The notes below the pieces were generated by a model. It was not told the origin of the DNA and did not search any database. It was given only the letters and a program-made list of their open reading frames with translations. Position numbers and translations under genes: made by a program. Shown piece after piece: positions 8,254-15,397 of a stretch of DNA of 47,076 nucleotides; the first letter of the stretch is position 1, and each line of letters begins with the position of its first letter. The stretch lies in NCBI GenBank assembly GCA_012841165.1, contig DUVF01000014.1:1-47076 (forward strand), written 5' to 3'. This stretch comes from Clostridiales bacterium (GTDB taxonomy: Bacteria; Bacillota; Clostridia; Peptostreptococcales; Anaerovoracaceae).

Positions 8254-11200
8254 ATGAAGCAGTTTCTAGAAGATCTTATCACATGGAACGCCATCAGGCC
8301 GGCGAACAAAGAGAAGCCGGCCTATATGATTAAAAAGGCCGAACTTAATCAGGCAGATAAATGCCTGAATCTTGATTTGGCGTTCAATTTTGAGCTGCCG
8401 GCGGAAGATATAACTAAAATTGAAAAAGTTTTACAGCATAGAGTGTTCAACTATGTCCGGCGTGTCCGCCTGAAGGCAAGTTTGCTCACAGAGGAAACGG
8501 AAGGCGCTTGGATTATTCTTGAACCGAAGCCCCAGCCAGCCACTGAACGGTCTCAAGCAAACGCGGCAGAAAAAAACGCTGCCGGGAGAAGGAGGGCCGG
8601 CGGTCGTTCGATCATGGGAAAGAAGATCGCTGAAGAGGCCAGGCCGATTGCCGAATTGGCGGCCGGGCAGGAAAGCGCCGTCATCCAGGGCACGGTCTTT
8701 AAAGTCAGCAGCCGGGTCATCCGCAAAGGAAATCTTCTTGTTTCATTGCTTATAAACGACGATTCCGGTTCGACCTGCGTCAAATGGTTCACCAGTGATG
8801 AGCGCTTCGCGGCAGATTCCGAACGCTTGCAGCCCGGCTGCGCCATAAAGGTGCGGGGCATTCCTGAGTACGATACCTATGAAAAGGCCGTTACCTTATC
8901 AGCTCGTGAGATTCAGGAAACCAGGCTGTTGCCGCGGATGGACTCAGCTTCGCAGAAGAGAGTCGAGCTTCACGCTCATACCAAAATGAGCGCCATGGAC
9001 GGGCTGGCCGATGTCGCCGAACTGATCGACCGGGCCAGCATCTGGGGGCATCCGGCTATCGCGTTAACCGACCATGGTGTTGTCCAGTCTTTTCCGGAAG
9101 CTGCCAACGCGGCTAAAAGAGTCGCTGCCGCCGGCCGGCCGGTCAAGCTGATATACGGCCTGGAAGGCTATCTGATTAGAGATGCCAGTAATTATAAAAC
9201 TCAGCCGGTCTATCATATCATTTTACTGGCTCAAAACCAGACCGGTCTGCACAACCTCTACAAACTGGTCTCACTGTCGCATTTGAACTATTTCTACAAA
9301 AGACCGCGCCTGCCGGCCAAGCTGATCGAACAGCATCGCGAGGGACTGATCATCGGGTCGGCCTGCCAGGCGGGGGAAGTCTACCAGGCCTTGTTGGCGC
9401 CGCATTCCAGAGAGGCGGATGTCGATGATATCGCCAGGTTTTATGATTACCTGGAGATTCAGCCTGTCAGCAATAATCTTTTTCTGGTTGATGAAGGCCG
9501 TGTAACCGATATCGCAGCGCTGGAAACGCTCAACCGTCAGGTCGTAGAACTGGGCGACCGTCTGGGCCTGCCGGTGGTGGCAACCGGCGATGTTCATTAT
9601 ATCGACGAAGCAGACGCGCTCTACCGCCAGATCCTGATGGCCGGACAGGGCTATAAAGATGTTGAAAGCAACAGTGGCCTTTATTATCGCACTACCACCG
9701 AGATGCTCGACGAGTTTGCCTATTTAGGAGAAGAGCGAGCTCGGCAGGTCGTGATTGAGAATCCGAGGCGGATCGCTGACCGGATCGAAGAAGTTTCGCC
9801 GATAGCCAAAGGCAATTTTCCGCCGGAGATCCCCGATGCGGATAAAATACTGCGCGAGACCTGCCTGGAAAACGCGCACCGGCTCTATGGCGAATCGCTG
9901 CCCGAGCCGGTAGCCGATCGTTTGGAGCGCGAACTCAGTCTGATCATCGACAATGACTACGCAGTGCTGTACGTATCCGCTGGTATGCTGGTGCAGGAAT
10001 CGCTGCGCAACGGCTATCTGGTGGGTTCACGTGGCTCGGTCGGTTCATCGCTGGCGGCAACTATGTTTGGCATCACAGAAGTCAATCCTCTGCCGCCGCA
10101 CTATATCTGCAGCGACCCGGCCTGCCGGAACACAGTATTTGCTGATCTGGCGGATTGTGATTGCGGAGTTGATCTGCCCGACGCGCAATGCCCGCGCTGC
10201 GGCGCAGACTGCCTCAAAGAAGGTTTCAACATCTCCTTCGAAGTGTTTCTCGGTTTTTCTGGAGATGTCAAAACTCCGGATATCGACCTCAATTTTGCCG
10301 GCGAATATCAGAGCCAGGCGCACAAATTCCTTGAGACTATTTTCGGCCGGGAAAATATCTATCGGGTGGGAACTATTGGCACCATCGCTGAAAAAACCGC
10401 CTTCGGCTTCGTCAAAAAATATTTTGAGGAAAAGGGCCTGGAAGCAGGCAGGTGGGAGATCGAACGGCTGGCCAGCCAATGTACCGGAGTCCGCCGCACC
10501 ACCGGTCAGCATCCGGGGGGCGTTATCATCGTTCCCCGCGATCACGATATCACGGAGTTCTGCCCGGTGCAGCATCCGGCAAACAATGAAGACAAGGGTG
10601 TTATAACCACCCATTTCGACTATCATTCGATCGAAGAGAATCTGTTAAAGCTTGATATTTTAGGGCACGATGTTCCTTCAATGCTGCGCATGCTGGAAGA
10701 CAGCACCGGGGTCGCTCCTCTGCTGATCTCACTGAACGATGAAAAAACCAACAGTCTCTTTCGCGGGATCGAATCGCTGGGCATCGACAGTGAGAACTAT
10801 CGTTATCGCCACGGCACCCTGGGTGTGCCTGAGTTCGGGACTGCCTTCGTCCGTCAGATGCTGGACGACATTCAGCCCCATAAATTCGCGGATCTTATAC
10901 GCATATGCGGTCTGTCGCACGGTACCGACGTCTGGATCGGGAATGCCCAGGAACTGATCCGGAGCGGAACAACATCTATTTCCGGGGTGATTTCGACCCG
11001 CGACGATATCATGAACGATTTGATCGCTCGTGGACTGCCGCAGGTAGACTCCTTCCATATTATGGAAGGAGTCCGGAAGGGGCGCGGTCTGACAGCCGAA
11101 CATGAAAAGCTGATGCGCGATCACGAGGTGCCGGAATGGTATATAGAATCCTGCAAGAGCATCAAATACATGTTTCCCAAAGCGCACGCGGTCGCCTATG

Positions 11201-11700
11201 TGATGATGTCCTACAGGATCGCCTATTACAAAGTGCACTATCCGCTGGCTTTCTATGCGGCCTTCTTTACAGTTAAAATCGCAGATTTCAACGCGTCGGT
11301 GATCCTGGGCGGTACTTCGGCGGTGCTGCGCCGGATGCTTGATATAGAGCAGCAGGGGAGGGCAGCCAGTGCCAAGGAACTAGATGAACTGGTCGTTTTG
11401 GAAGTTGCCTACGAGATGTTGGAACGGGGTTTGGCATTTCATCCGGTCGATCTGAAAAAATCGACTGCCGGCAAATTCGAGGTGGAAGAAGGCAGGATAC
11501 GTTTGCCTTTAGCGGCCCTGGCCGGAGTCGGCGTGTCTGCCGCGGCCGGCATAGTGGCCGCTCGGGAAGAGCATGATTTTCTCTCTGTCAGCGATCTGAC
11601 CAGGAGAGCCCGGCTGAACAAGACAGCGATCCAGGCGCTGAGGGAGGCCGGTGCTCTGGCGGATCTGTCGGAAACCAACCAGCTATGCTGGTTCAATTAA
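8254..11700 (+). CDS. polC: DNA polymerase III alpha subunit PolC, lacking the exonuclease insertion
   Basis: This is a Gram-positive replicative polymerase of 1148 residues, against about 1430 for typical PolC. Domains in order: N-terminal domain (1-120), OB fold (about 145-235), PHP (LHAHTKMSAMDG near 238, TDHG near 273), a Zn-binding Cys cluster (about 617-655), the palm with PDIDLNF near 675, QHPGGVIIVP, and fingers KYMFPKAHAVAYV. It ends in a clamp-binding-like NQLCWF. The DEDDh 3'-5' exonuclease that normally splits PHP after YGLEGYL (about 301-307) is absent; PHP resumes within about ten residues. There is no Shine-Dalgarno. Confidence 0.95.
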   Translation: MKQFLEDLITWNAIRPANKEKPAYMIKKAELNQADKCLNLDLAFNFELPAEDITKIEKVLQHRVFNYVRRVRLKASLLTEETEGAWIILEPKPQPATERSQANAAEKNAAGRRRAGGRSIMGKKIAEEARPIAELAAGQESAVIQGTVFKVSSRVIRKGNLLVSLLINDDSGSTCVKWFTSDERFAADSERLQPGCAIKVRGIPEYDTYEKAVTLSAREIQETRLLPRMDSASQKRVELHAHTKMSAMDGLADVAELIDRASIWGHPAIALTDHGVVQSFPEAANAAKRVAAAGRPVKLIYGLEGYLIRDASNYKTQPVYHIILLAQNQTGLHNLYKLVSLSHLNYFYKRPRLPAKLIEQHREGLIIGSACQAGEVYQALLAPHSREADVDDIARFYDYLEIQPVSNNLFLVDEGRVTDIAALETLNRQVVELGDRLGLPVVATGDVHYIDEADALYRQILMAGQGYKDVESNSGLYYRTTTEMLDEFAYLGEERARQVVIENPRRIADRIEEVSPIAKGNFPPEIPDADKILRETCLENAHRLYGESLPEPVADRLERELSLIIDNDYAVLYVSAGMLVQESLRNGYLVGSRGSVGSSLAATMFGITEVNPLPPHYICSDPACRNTVFADLADCDCGVDLPDAQCPRCGADCLKEGFNISFEVFLGFSGDVKTPDIDLNFAGEYQSQAHKFLETIFGRENIYRVGTIGTIAEKTAFGFVKKYFEEKGLEAGRWEIERLASQCTGVRRTTGQHPGGVIIVPRDHDITEFCPVQHPANNEDKGVITTHFDYHSIEENLLKLDILGHDVPSMLRMLEDSTGVAPLLISLNDEKTNSLFRGIESLGIDSENYRYRHGTLGVPEFGTAFVRQMLDDIQPHKFADLIRICGLSHGTDVWIGNAQELIRSGTTSISGVISTRDDIMNDLIARGLPQVDSFHIMEGVRKGRGLTAEHEKLMRDHEVPEWYIESCKSIKYMFPKAHAVAYVMMSYRIAYYKVHYPLAFYAAFFTVKIADFNASVILGGTSAVLRRMLDIEQQGRAASAKELDELVVLEVAYEMLERGLAFHPVDLKKSTAGKFEVEEGRIRLPLAALAGVGVSAAAGIVAAREEHDFLSVSDLTRRARLNKTAIQALREAGALADLSETNQLCWFN

Positions 11701-11736
11701 ACACCGGACGAATGTTCAATTAAACACCGGACGAAT
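11691..11736 (+). repeat. 23-bp perfect tandem duplication over the polC stop
   Basis: A 23-nt unit starting GTTCAATTAAACACCGG occurs at 11691-11713 and 11714-11736. The first copy contains the last codons and stop of polC. The second lies in the gap before the sigma factor gene. It looks like a recent slippage or recombination duplication. Confidence 0.9.
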
Positions 11737-11748
11737 AAGGCGACTAAG

Positions 11749-12288
11749 ATGCAGAGCGCGACAGATCATCATTTTTATGAACAGTGTGTCCAACCACATT
11801 ATGCCAATTTGATCAGGTGGGTGCATACTATCACCGGTGATCAGGAATTCACGGAAGATATAGTGCAGGAAACGATGACGACAGCCTGGAAGAATGTCAG
11901 GCAGCTGCGCGGCTATCGCTGCGTTGTTTCCGCACTGAGAGTAATCGCCAGACGTGCCCTGGCATCCTACCATCGCCAAAAGAGCAGTCGGGAACAGGCG
12001 GTGGAGGACATAGCTTTGGAGAGCATCTGCGATTGCAGGCTGAGCAGATCGGGAAGTCCCGCCGGCAACATCGCGGAACTCTATCTTGCTAAAGAAGAGC
12101 AGCTGCGGATAAAAATCGAACTCTGCCGTCTGCGCCCGGAATATCGCAGCGTTTTGATCATGCATTATTATTACGACCTGTCTTTAACGGAGATCGCCGC
12201 CCTGTTGAATAAAAAATATAATACCGTCGTCAGCTGGCACAAACGAGCCCTGGCAAAACTGGGAAAACAGCTTAAAAGCCGAGAGTAA
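11749..12288 (+). CDS. ECF-type RNA polymerase sigma factor
   Basis: This 179-residue protein has sigma-70 region 2 at about residues 10-75 (TGDQEFTEDIVQETMTTAWK) and region 4 at about 120-175 (LRPEYRSVLIMHYYYDLSLTEIAALLNKKYNTVVSWHKRALAKL, given here as segments RPEYRSVLIMHYYYDL and TEIAALLNKKYNTVVSWHK). It lacks regions 1 and 3, as ECF (group IV) sigma factors do. No anti-sigma gene is adjacent; the next gene is convergent. The Shine-Dalgarno is weak (AAGG). Its target genes cannot be read from here. Confidence 0.85.
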   Translation: MQSATDHHFYEQCVQPHYANLIRWVHTITGDQEFTEDIVQETMTTAWKNVRQLRGYRCVVSALRVIARRALASYHRQKSSREQAVEDIALESICDCRLSRSGSPAGNIAELYLAKEEQLRIKIELCRLRPEYRSVLIMHYYYDLSLTEIAALLNKKYNTVVSWHKRALAKLGKQLKSRE

Positions 12289-12362
12289 GACGCGACCTGA
12301 CAGAACGCCACTGCCGGTCGAACCGGGAATTCTGGTCTTAGGCACGGCCGATAGACCGATGA

Positions 12363-12839
12363 TCAATAGTTTGTGCGATCAACTGTGCTGTCGGCTGCCG
12401 GCTCTTCATCCGGCACCAGTATGGCACCTACCGTTAGTGTCCCTACAGTAGCAATTTTCCCCAATGTTTTCAGGCTACGGATGACGCGCTTTTTATCACG
12501 CTTGACTATTCCGCCGGCCAGGTCGCCGGTATTGCGCAGCACCTGCTTTGTGTTAGTGACGAAATTATCGACCACCTGGCTGCCGGCTCTTTGGAGGTCC
12601 TTCTTTCCCTGTTTGAGGCAGCGGGGCTTTTTCCTGATCTTGCCGATCAGCAGATGGGTCGTCCCGCTGAGCATGTCACCGGTGATCTTGCCGGTTAGCA
12701 GGGTTGAATCGACAATGTTCGAGCCTAGATCATCTAACAGTTTCTTCCGGCTGACTTTGCCGATGACAGACAGGCTGCCGCCGATTAAACCTCCTACCAG
12801 CGCGCCGCCAATGATCGCCGCTTTTTTTATTTTGTTCAT
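12363..12839 (-). CDS. Hypothetical glycine-zipper membrane-associated protein
   Basis: This 158-residue, very basic protein starts with a short Lys stretch and a glycine-rich hydrophobic segment (AAIIGGALVGGLIGGSL). It then has Lys/Arg-rich amphipathic stretches, a second glycine/valine segment (VGTLTVGAILV), and an acidic tail. I recognise no family. AAGGA precedes the ATG on the minus strand. A 202-codon ORF on the plus strand across the same DNA has no such features and is treated as a shadow. The gene is convergent with the sigma factor gene. Confidence 0.65.
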   Translation of the reverse strand: MNKIKKAAIIGGALVGGLIGGSLSVIGKVSRKKLLDDLGSNIVDSTLLTGKITGDMLSGTTHLLIGKIRKKPRCLKQGKKDLQRAGSQVVDNFVTNTKQVLRNTGDLAGGIVKRDKKRVIRSLKTLGKIATVGTLTVGAILVPDEEPAADSTVDRTNY

Positions 12840-12945
12840 GATAGTTTCCTTATGTCTCCTGTTCTTTCTTCAATATTATCAGATGTCTGGTCATATGTAC
12901 TCATTTTTTTGTGCGAAGCTGCTTTTTCGTGCAGACTTAAGACAA

Positions 12946-13001
12946 AGAAAAAAGAGGGTGTCCCCAAAAGGTTTAACTTAAAACTGAGGAGACACTCTCT
13001 T
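12946..13001 (-). terminator. Rho-independent terminator of tRNA-Arg
   Basis: Read on the minus strand just past the tRNA 3' end, an AGAG-GTGTC-CC arm pairs with GG-GACAC-CTCT around an internally foldable loop, then runs into TTTTTT. The arms lie at about 12952-12965 and 12988-13000. Confidence 0.8.
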
Positions 13002-13004
13002 ATC

Positions 13005-13081
13005 TGGCACGCCAGGAGGGATTCGAACCCCCGACCTACTGATTCGTAGTCAGGCACTCTATCCAGCTGAGCTACTGGCGC
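13005..13081 (-). tRNA. tRNA-Arg (anticodon ACG)
   Basis: The minus strand gives a 77-nt cloverleaf. The acceptor arm is GCGCCAG/CTGGCGT (one G-U) and the D-arm is GCTC-AGCTGGATAGAGT. The anticodon arm CTGACTACGAATCAG has ACG in the loop. The T-arm is GGGGGTTCGAATCCCTC, and the 3' end GCCA is encoded. ACG is normally deaminated to ICG and reads CGU/CGC/CGA. It has its own promoter and terminator. Confidence 0.97.
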
Positions 13082-13106
13082 ATAAGCGGCCCGAAGGCAC
13101 TCATTC

Positions 13107-13135
13107 ATTATACATATGGAGCCTTGCTTTGTAAA
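13107..13135 (-). promoter_or_regulatory. Sigma-A promoter of tRNA-Arg
   Basis: On the minus strand, TTTACA (13135-13130), a 17-bp spacer and a perfect TATAAT (13112-13107) lie about 25 nt upstream of the mature tRNA. Confidence 0.85.
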
Positions 13136-13155
13136 GCAAAAACCGCGGCGGCAAT

Positions 13156-13185
13156 TTGACAAACTCCTGTTCTTATCTGTATAGT
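13156..13185 (+). promoter_or_regulatory. Sigma-A promoter of the sigma-54 activator gene
   Basis: TTGACA at 13156-13161, an 18-bp spacer and TATAGT at 13180-13185 lie about 64 bp before the activator ATG. It is divergent from the tRNA-Arg promoter. Confidence 0.8.
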
Positions 13186-13248
13186 GATGATAGAGTAGAC
13201 CCGTAAGACTGACTTCCGAAAAACCAATGCCAGAGGCAGGTGGGGCAA

Positions 13249-14703
13249 ATGTCTGCGACTGAAAAATTCATAAAAAAAATCAGCAGCCTGTTTGGTTTAG
13301 AAACAGACGTAATAACAGAAGAAACATTTGCCGTTCTCTTGGATAAAATCGAAAAGATGAAACAAGAAAACGATATGTTGAATCTGACTCTGGATAACAG
13401 CGCCGACAACTTCCATGTAACCGATGGGAAAGGGAAGATCCTGCGGGTAAACAGAGCGTTTGAAAAGCATTGTCAGGTCAACCGGGAATTTGTAGAAGGC
13501 AAAACAGTTCGCGACATGGAGCGGCTTGGGATATATAAACCGTCGATGACGCCTGTGGCTATCAAAGAAAAACGGCAGATCACATTCCTTCAGAATGTCC
13601 CGGGGGACAAAGTAATCACAACCATAACTCCTATCTTAAATAAGGAAGGAGATGTCCATTTGGTTGTGAGTAACGCGCGCCTGATCGATGAATTAAAATT
13701 ATTAGACAAATATTATAATGCAAAATCACATAATAAAAGCAAAGCCATACAGAGTGAGATCATCAGCAAAAGCCTTGCCATGCAAACGGTGAAAGATTTT
13801 GCGAATTGGGTGGCAAAGTCCGATTCCAGCGTTATGATCACTGGTGAGACAGGCAGCGGGAAAAGCATGCTGGCCAAATACATACACGATCACAGCCTCA
13901 GGCATAATGCCAAATTTGTAGAGATCAACTGCGCGGCTATCCCGGACAATTTGATTGAGTCCGAACTATTCGGATACTCGGCGGGAGCATTTACGGGTGC
14001 TAAAGAAGGTGGTAAACGCGGCCTGATCGAAATTGCGAACAAAGGGACTTTATTCCTGGACGAGATCGGCGACATGCCGTTGAACATACAGGCTAAGCTG
14101 TTGAACGTCCTGCAGAACCGTCAGATCACCCGGGTGGGAGGTGAAGAAGCGATCCCCGTAGATATACGGTTGATCACAGCCACCAATTTTGACCTGCCGG
14201 CCATGATCGCCGAAGGACGTTTTCGGAGCGAACTGTATTACAGGATCAATGTCGTTCCTATTTATATACCGCCTCTGAGAGAAAGGAAAGAGGATATACT
14301 GCCTCTGATTGAACATTTTCGCAGCAAGTACAGTAAGATTCACAAAACAAATGTCGTGATCAGCCTAAACGCCATGGATGCAATGGCTGGTTACAGTTGG
14401 CCCGGGAACATAAGAGAACTTGAGAATTTTATAGAACGTTTAATAGTTACGGATCAAAAGGGATTTATTGAGGTTACGGACTTGCCTAATTACTTGCAGA
14501 CAATAATCGACGGGGTACCGGGCAGGACCATTACGATCAAAGAAACCCTCCCTCTTAAGGAAGCGATAGAAGAAGTTGAAAGGCAGATGGTTGTTTCCGC
14601 TTATGAGTCATGCGGCAGCAGCTATAAAACAGCGGAGCTCTTGCAGATTAGCCAATCGGCGGCTATGAGAAAAATTCATAAATATATCCGAAGCAAAAAA
14701 TGA
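13249..14703 (+). CDS. Sigma-54-dependent transcriptional activator (PAS-AAA+-HTH)
   Basis: This 484-residue bacterial enhancer-binding protein has an N-terminal PAS sensor (about 45-145; FHVTDGKGKILRVNRAFEKH). The AAA+ domain has Walker A GETGSGKS (199-206), the sigma-54 contact loop GAFTGA (246-251), Walker B TLFLDEIGD, and PGNIRELENFIERL. The C-terminus has a TyrR-like HTH (SSYKTAELLQISQSAAMRKI). I chose ATG 13249, behind GGTGGGG, over GTG 13240. It is followed by a strong terminator and then a -24/-12 promoter, so the downstream operon is its likely target. The PAS domain probably senses the operon's substrate. Confidence 0.95.
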   Translation: MSATEKFIKKISSLFGLETDVITEETFAVLLDKIEKMKQENDMLNLTLDNSADNFHVTDGKGKILRVNRAFEKHCQVNREFVEGKTVRDMERLGIYKPSMTPVAIKEKRQITFLQNVPGDKVITTITPILNKEGDVHLVVSNARLIDELKLLDKYYNAKSHNKSKAIQSEIISKSLAMQTVKDFANWVAKSDSSVMITGETGSGKSMLAKYIHDHSLRHNAKFVEINCAAIPDNLIESELFGYSAGAFTGAKEGGKRGLIEIANKGTLFLDEIGDMPLNIQAKLLNVLQNRQITRVGGEEAIPVDIRLITATNFDLPAMIAEGRFRSELYYRINVVPIYIPPLRERKEDILPLIEHFRSKYSKIHKTNVVISLNAMDAMAGYSWPGNIRELENFIERLIVTDQKGFIEVTDLPNYLQTIIDGVPGRTITIKETLPLKEAIEEVERQMVVSAYESCGSSYKTAELLQISQSAAMRKIHKYIRSKK

Positions 14704-14721
14704 TGGTCAGAATATACTGAA

Positions 14722-14778
14722 TCAAGCAAAATAAACCGCAATCGGTTCAATAAACCGATTGCGGTTTATTTTGCTTGA
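14722..14778 (+). terminator. Perfect 26-bp inverted repeat: terminator and possible enhancer site
   Basis: Arms 14722-14747 and 14753-14778 are exact reverse complements around a CAATA loop. A GC-containing core (ACCGCAATCGG) and A/T-rich flanks make it a bidirectional-type terminator 18 bp after the activator gene. Its centre is about 200 bp upstream of the predicted sigma-54 start site, a usual distance for an activator-binding site, so a dual role is possible. Confidence 0.8.
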
Positions 14779-14851
14779 CTTAAAGCCTATCCGGTCATAA
14801 ATGGCTTTTAATCAGGGGTTGGCCGCAAAACAAGGGGTGGGCATACGACGC

Positions 14852-14862
14852 AGTGAGTCACT
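14852..14862 (+). promoter_or_regulatory. Candidate upstream activating sequence
   Basis: AGTGAGTCACT is an 11-bp palindrome centred about 70 bp upstream of the -24 element. A CGGTTTAACGGCGGTTT stretch (14865-14881) next to it echoes the core of the large inverted repeat. Either could bind the neighbouring activator; this is inferred from position. Nothing else was seen in the 14779-14924 gap. Confidence 0.3.
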
Positions 14863-14924
14863 ATCGGTTTAACGGCGGTTTCTTACTTAATCTGCTTTTG
14901 TTCAAAAATGAACCTTTTGGAAGT

Positions 14925-14940
14925 TGGCATGGTATTTGCT
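14925..14940 (+). promoter_or_regulatory. Sigma-54 (-24/-12) promoter
   Basis: TGGCATGGTATTTGCT matches TGGCAYR-N4-TTGCW exactly, with the invariant GG (14926-14927) and GC (14938-14939) separated by the required 10 bp. The start site is predicted near 14951, about 90 nt before the first gene. It lies directly downstream of a sigma-54 activator gene. Confidence 0.9.
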
Positions 14941-14957
14941 ATAGTAATTATCGAAAT

Positions 14958-14990
14958 ATTCGCCATATTCGCGAAATTCACTAAATTCAG
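14958..14990 (+). repeat. Four 9-nt-spaced ATTCRC repeats in the operon leader
   Basis: ATTCGC, ATTCGC, ATTCAC and ATTCAG begin at 14958, 14967, 14976 and 14985, an exact 9-nt period. They fall in the predicted 5' untranslated leader of the sigma-54 operon. Confidence 0.7.
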
Positions 14991-15039
14991 TATTTGACTG
15001 TGTGAAAGCATCTGCCAAAGAAAGCGAGGTGATTAAAAA

Positions 15040-15333
15040 GTGTCAAACGAATGTGCAGAGAAAAAACCGTCAGTTGTCGAGGTCAGAGTGACCGAATCAG
15101 AATGTCCGGCTATGCCGGCCGGAGATGTATTGGTTTTAGAAGGCCCGGCTATCAATTATGAAAAATCCGGACCGGTATGCCTGACGGCTATCAACGCGAT
15201 CTATCCCTGGATCATGGCAACACGGTTTGGAGTGAAGACAGAAGTGCTTGATTATGATGAAGAAAACAGTTGTTACCATGCGGTTTGTCCGTGCGGGGCT
15301 GTTCATTATGACATCCGGAAAATGGATGTTTAG
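15040..15333 (+). CDS. TIGR04076-like small protein
   Basis: This 97-residue protein starts at GTG 15040 with GAGGTG upstream. The pattern VRVTESECPAMPAGDVLVLEG, then GPVCLTAINAIYPWI, and a C-terminal CPCGAVHYDIR fits the TIGR04076 family from memory (given here in shorter pieces: ECPAMPAGD, VCLTAINAIYPW, CPCG). The family's function is unknown to me. Its conserved cysteines suggest metal or redox chemistry. It is the first gene after the -24/-12 promoter and shares the operon with a symporter and hydrolases. Confidence 0.7.
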   Translation: MSNECAEKKPSVVEVRVTESECPAMPAGDVLVLEGPAINYEKSGPVCLTAINAIYPWIMATRFGVKTEVLDYDEENSCYHAVCPCGAVHYDIRKMDV

Positions 15334-15397
15334 CGCGGTCCTACAGGACAGATAGCGGACGACTATTCTCACAAAAGCACGAAAGGAGATGAAAAAA

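Noticed and set aside
12373..12981. A 202-codon plus-strand ORF opposite the glycine-zipper gene
   Set aside because: Its composition (Ser/Pro/Leu/Arg-rich) is typical of an antisense shadow. It runs to near the tRNA terminator and has no family signal. The minus-strand ORF has an SD and plausible protein features.
13249..14703. Assigning the sigma-54 activator to a named regulator such as RocR or PrdR
   Set aside because: The PAS-AAA+-HTH layout is shared by many regulators and the sensor domain alone does not identify the ligand.
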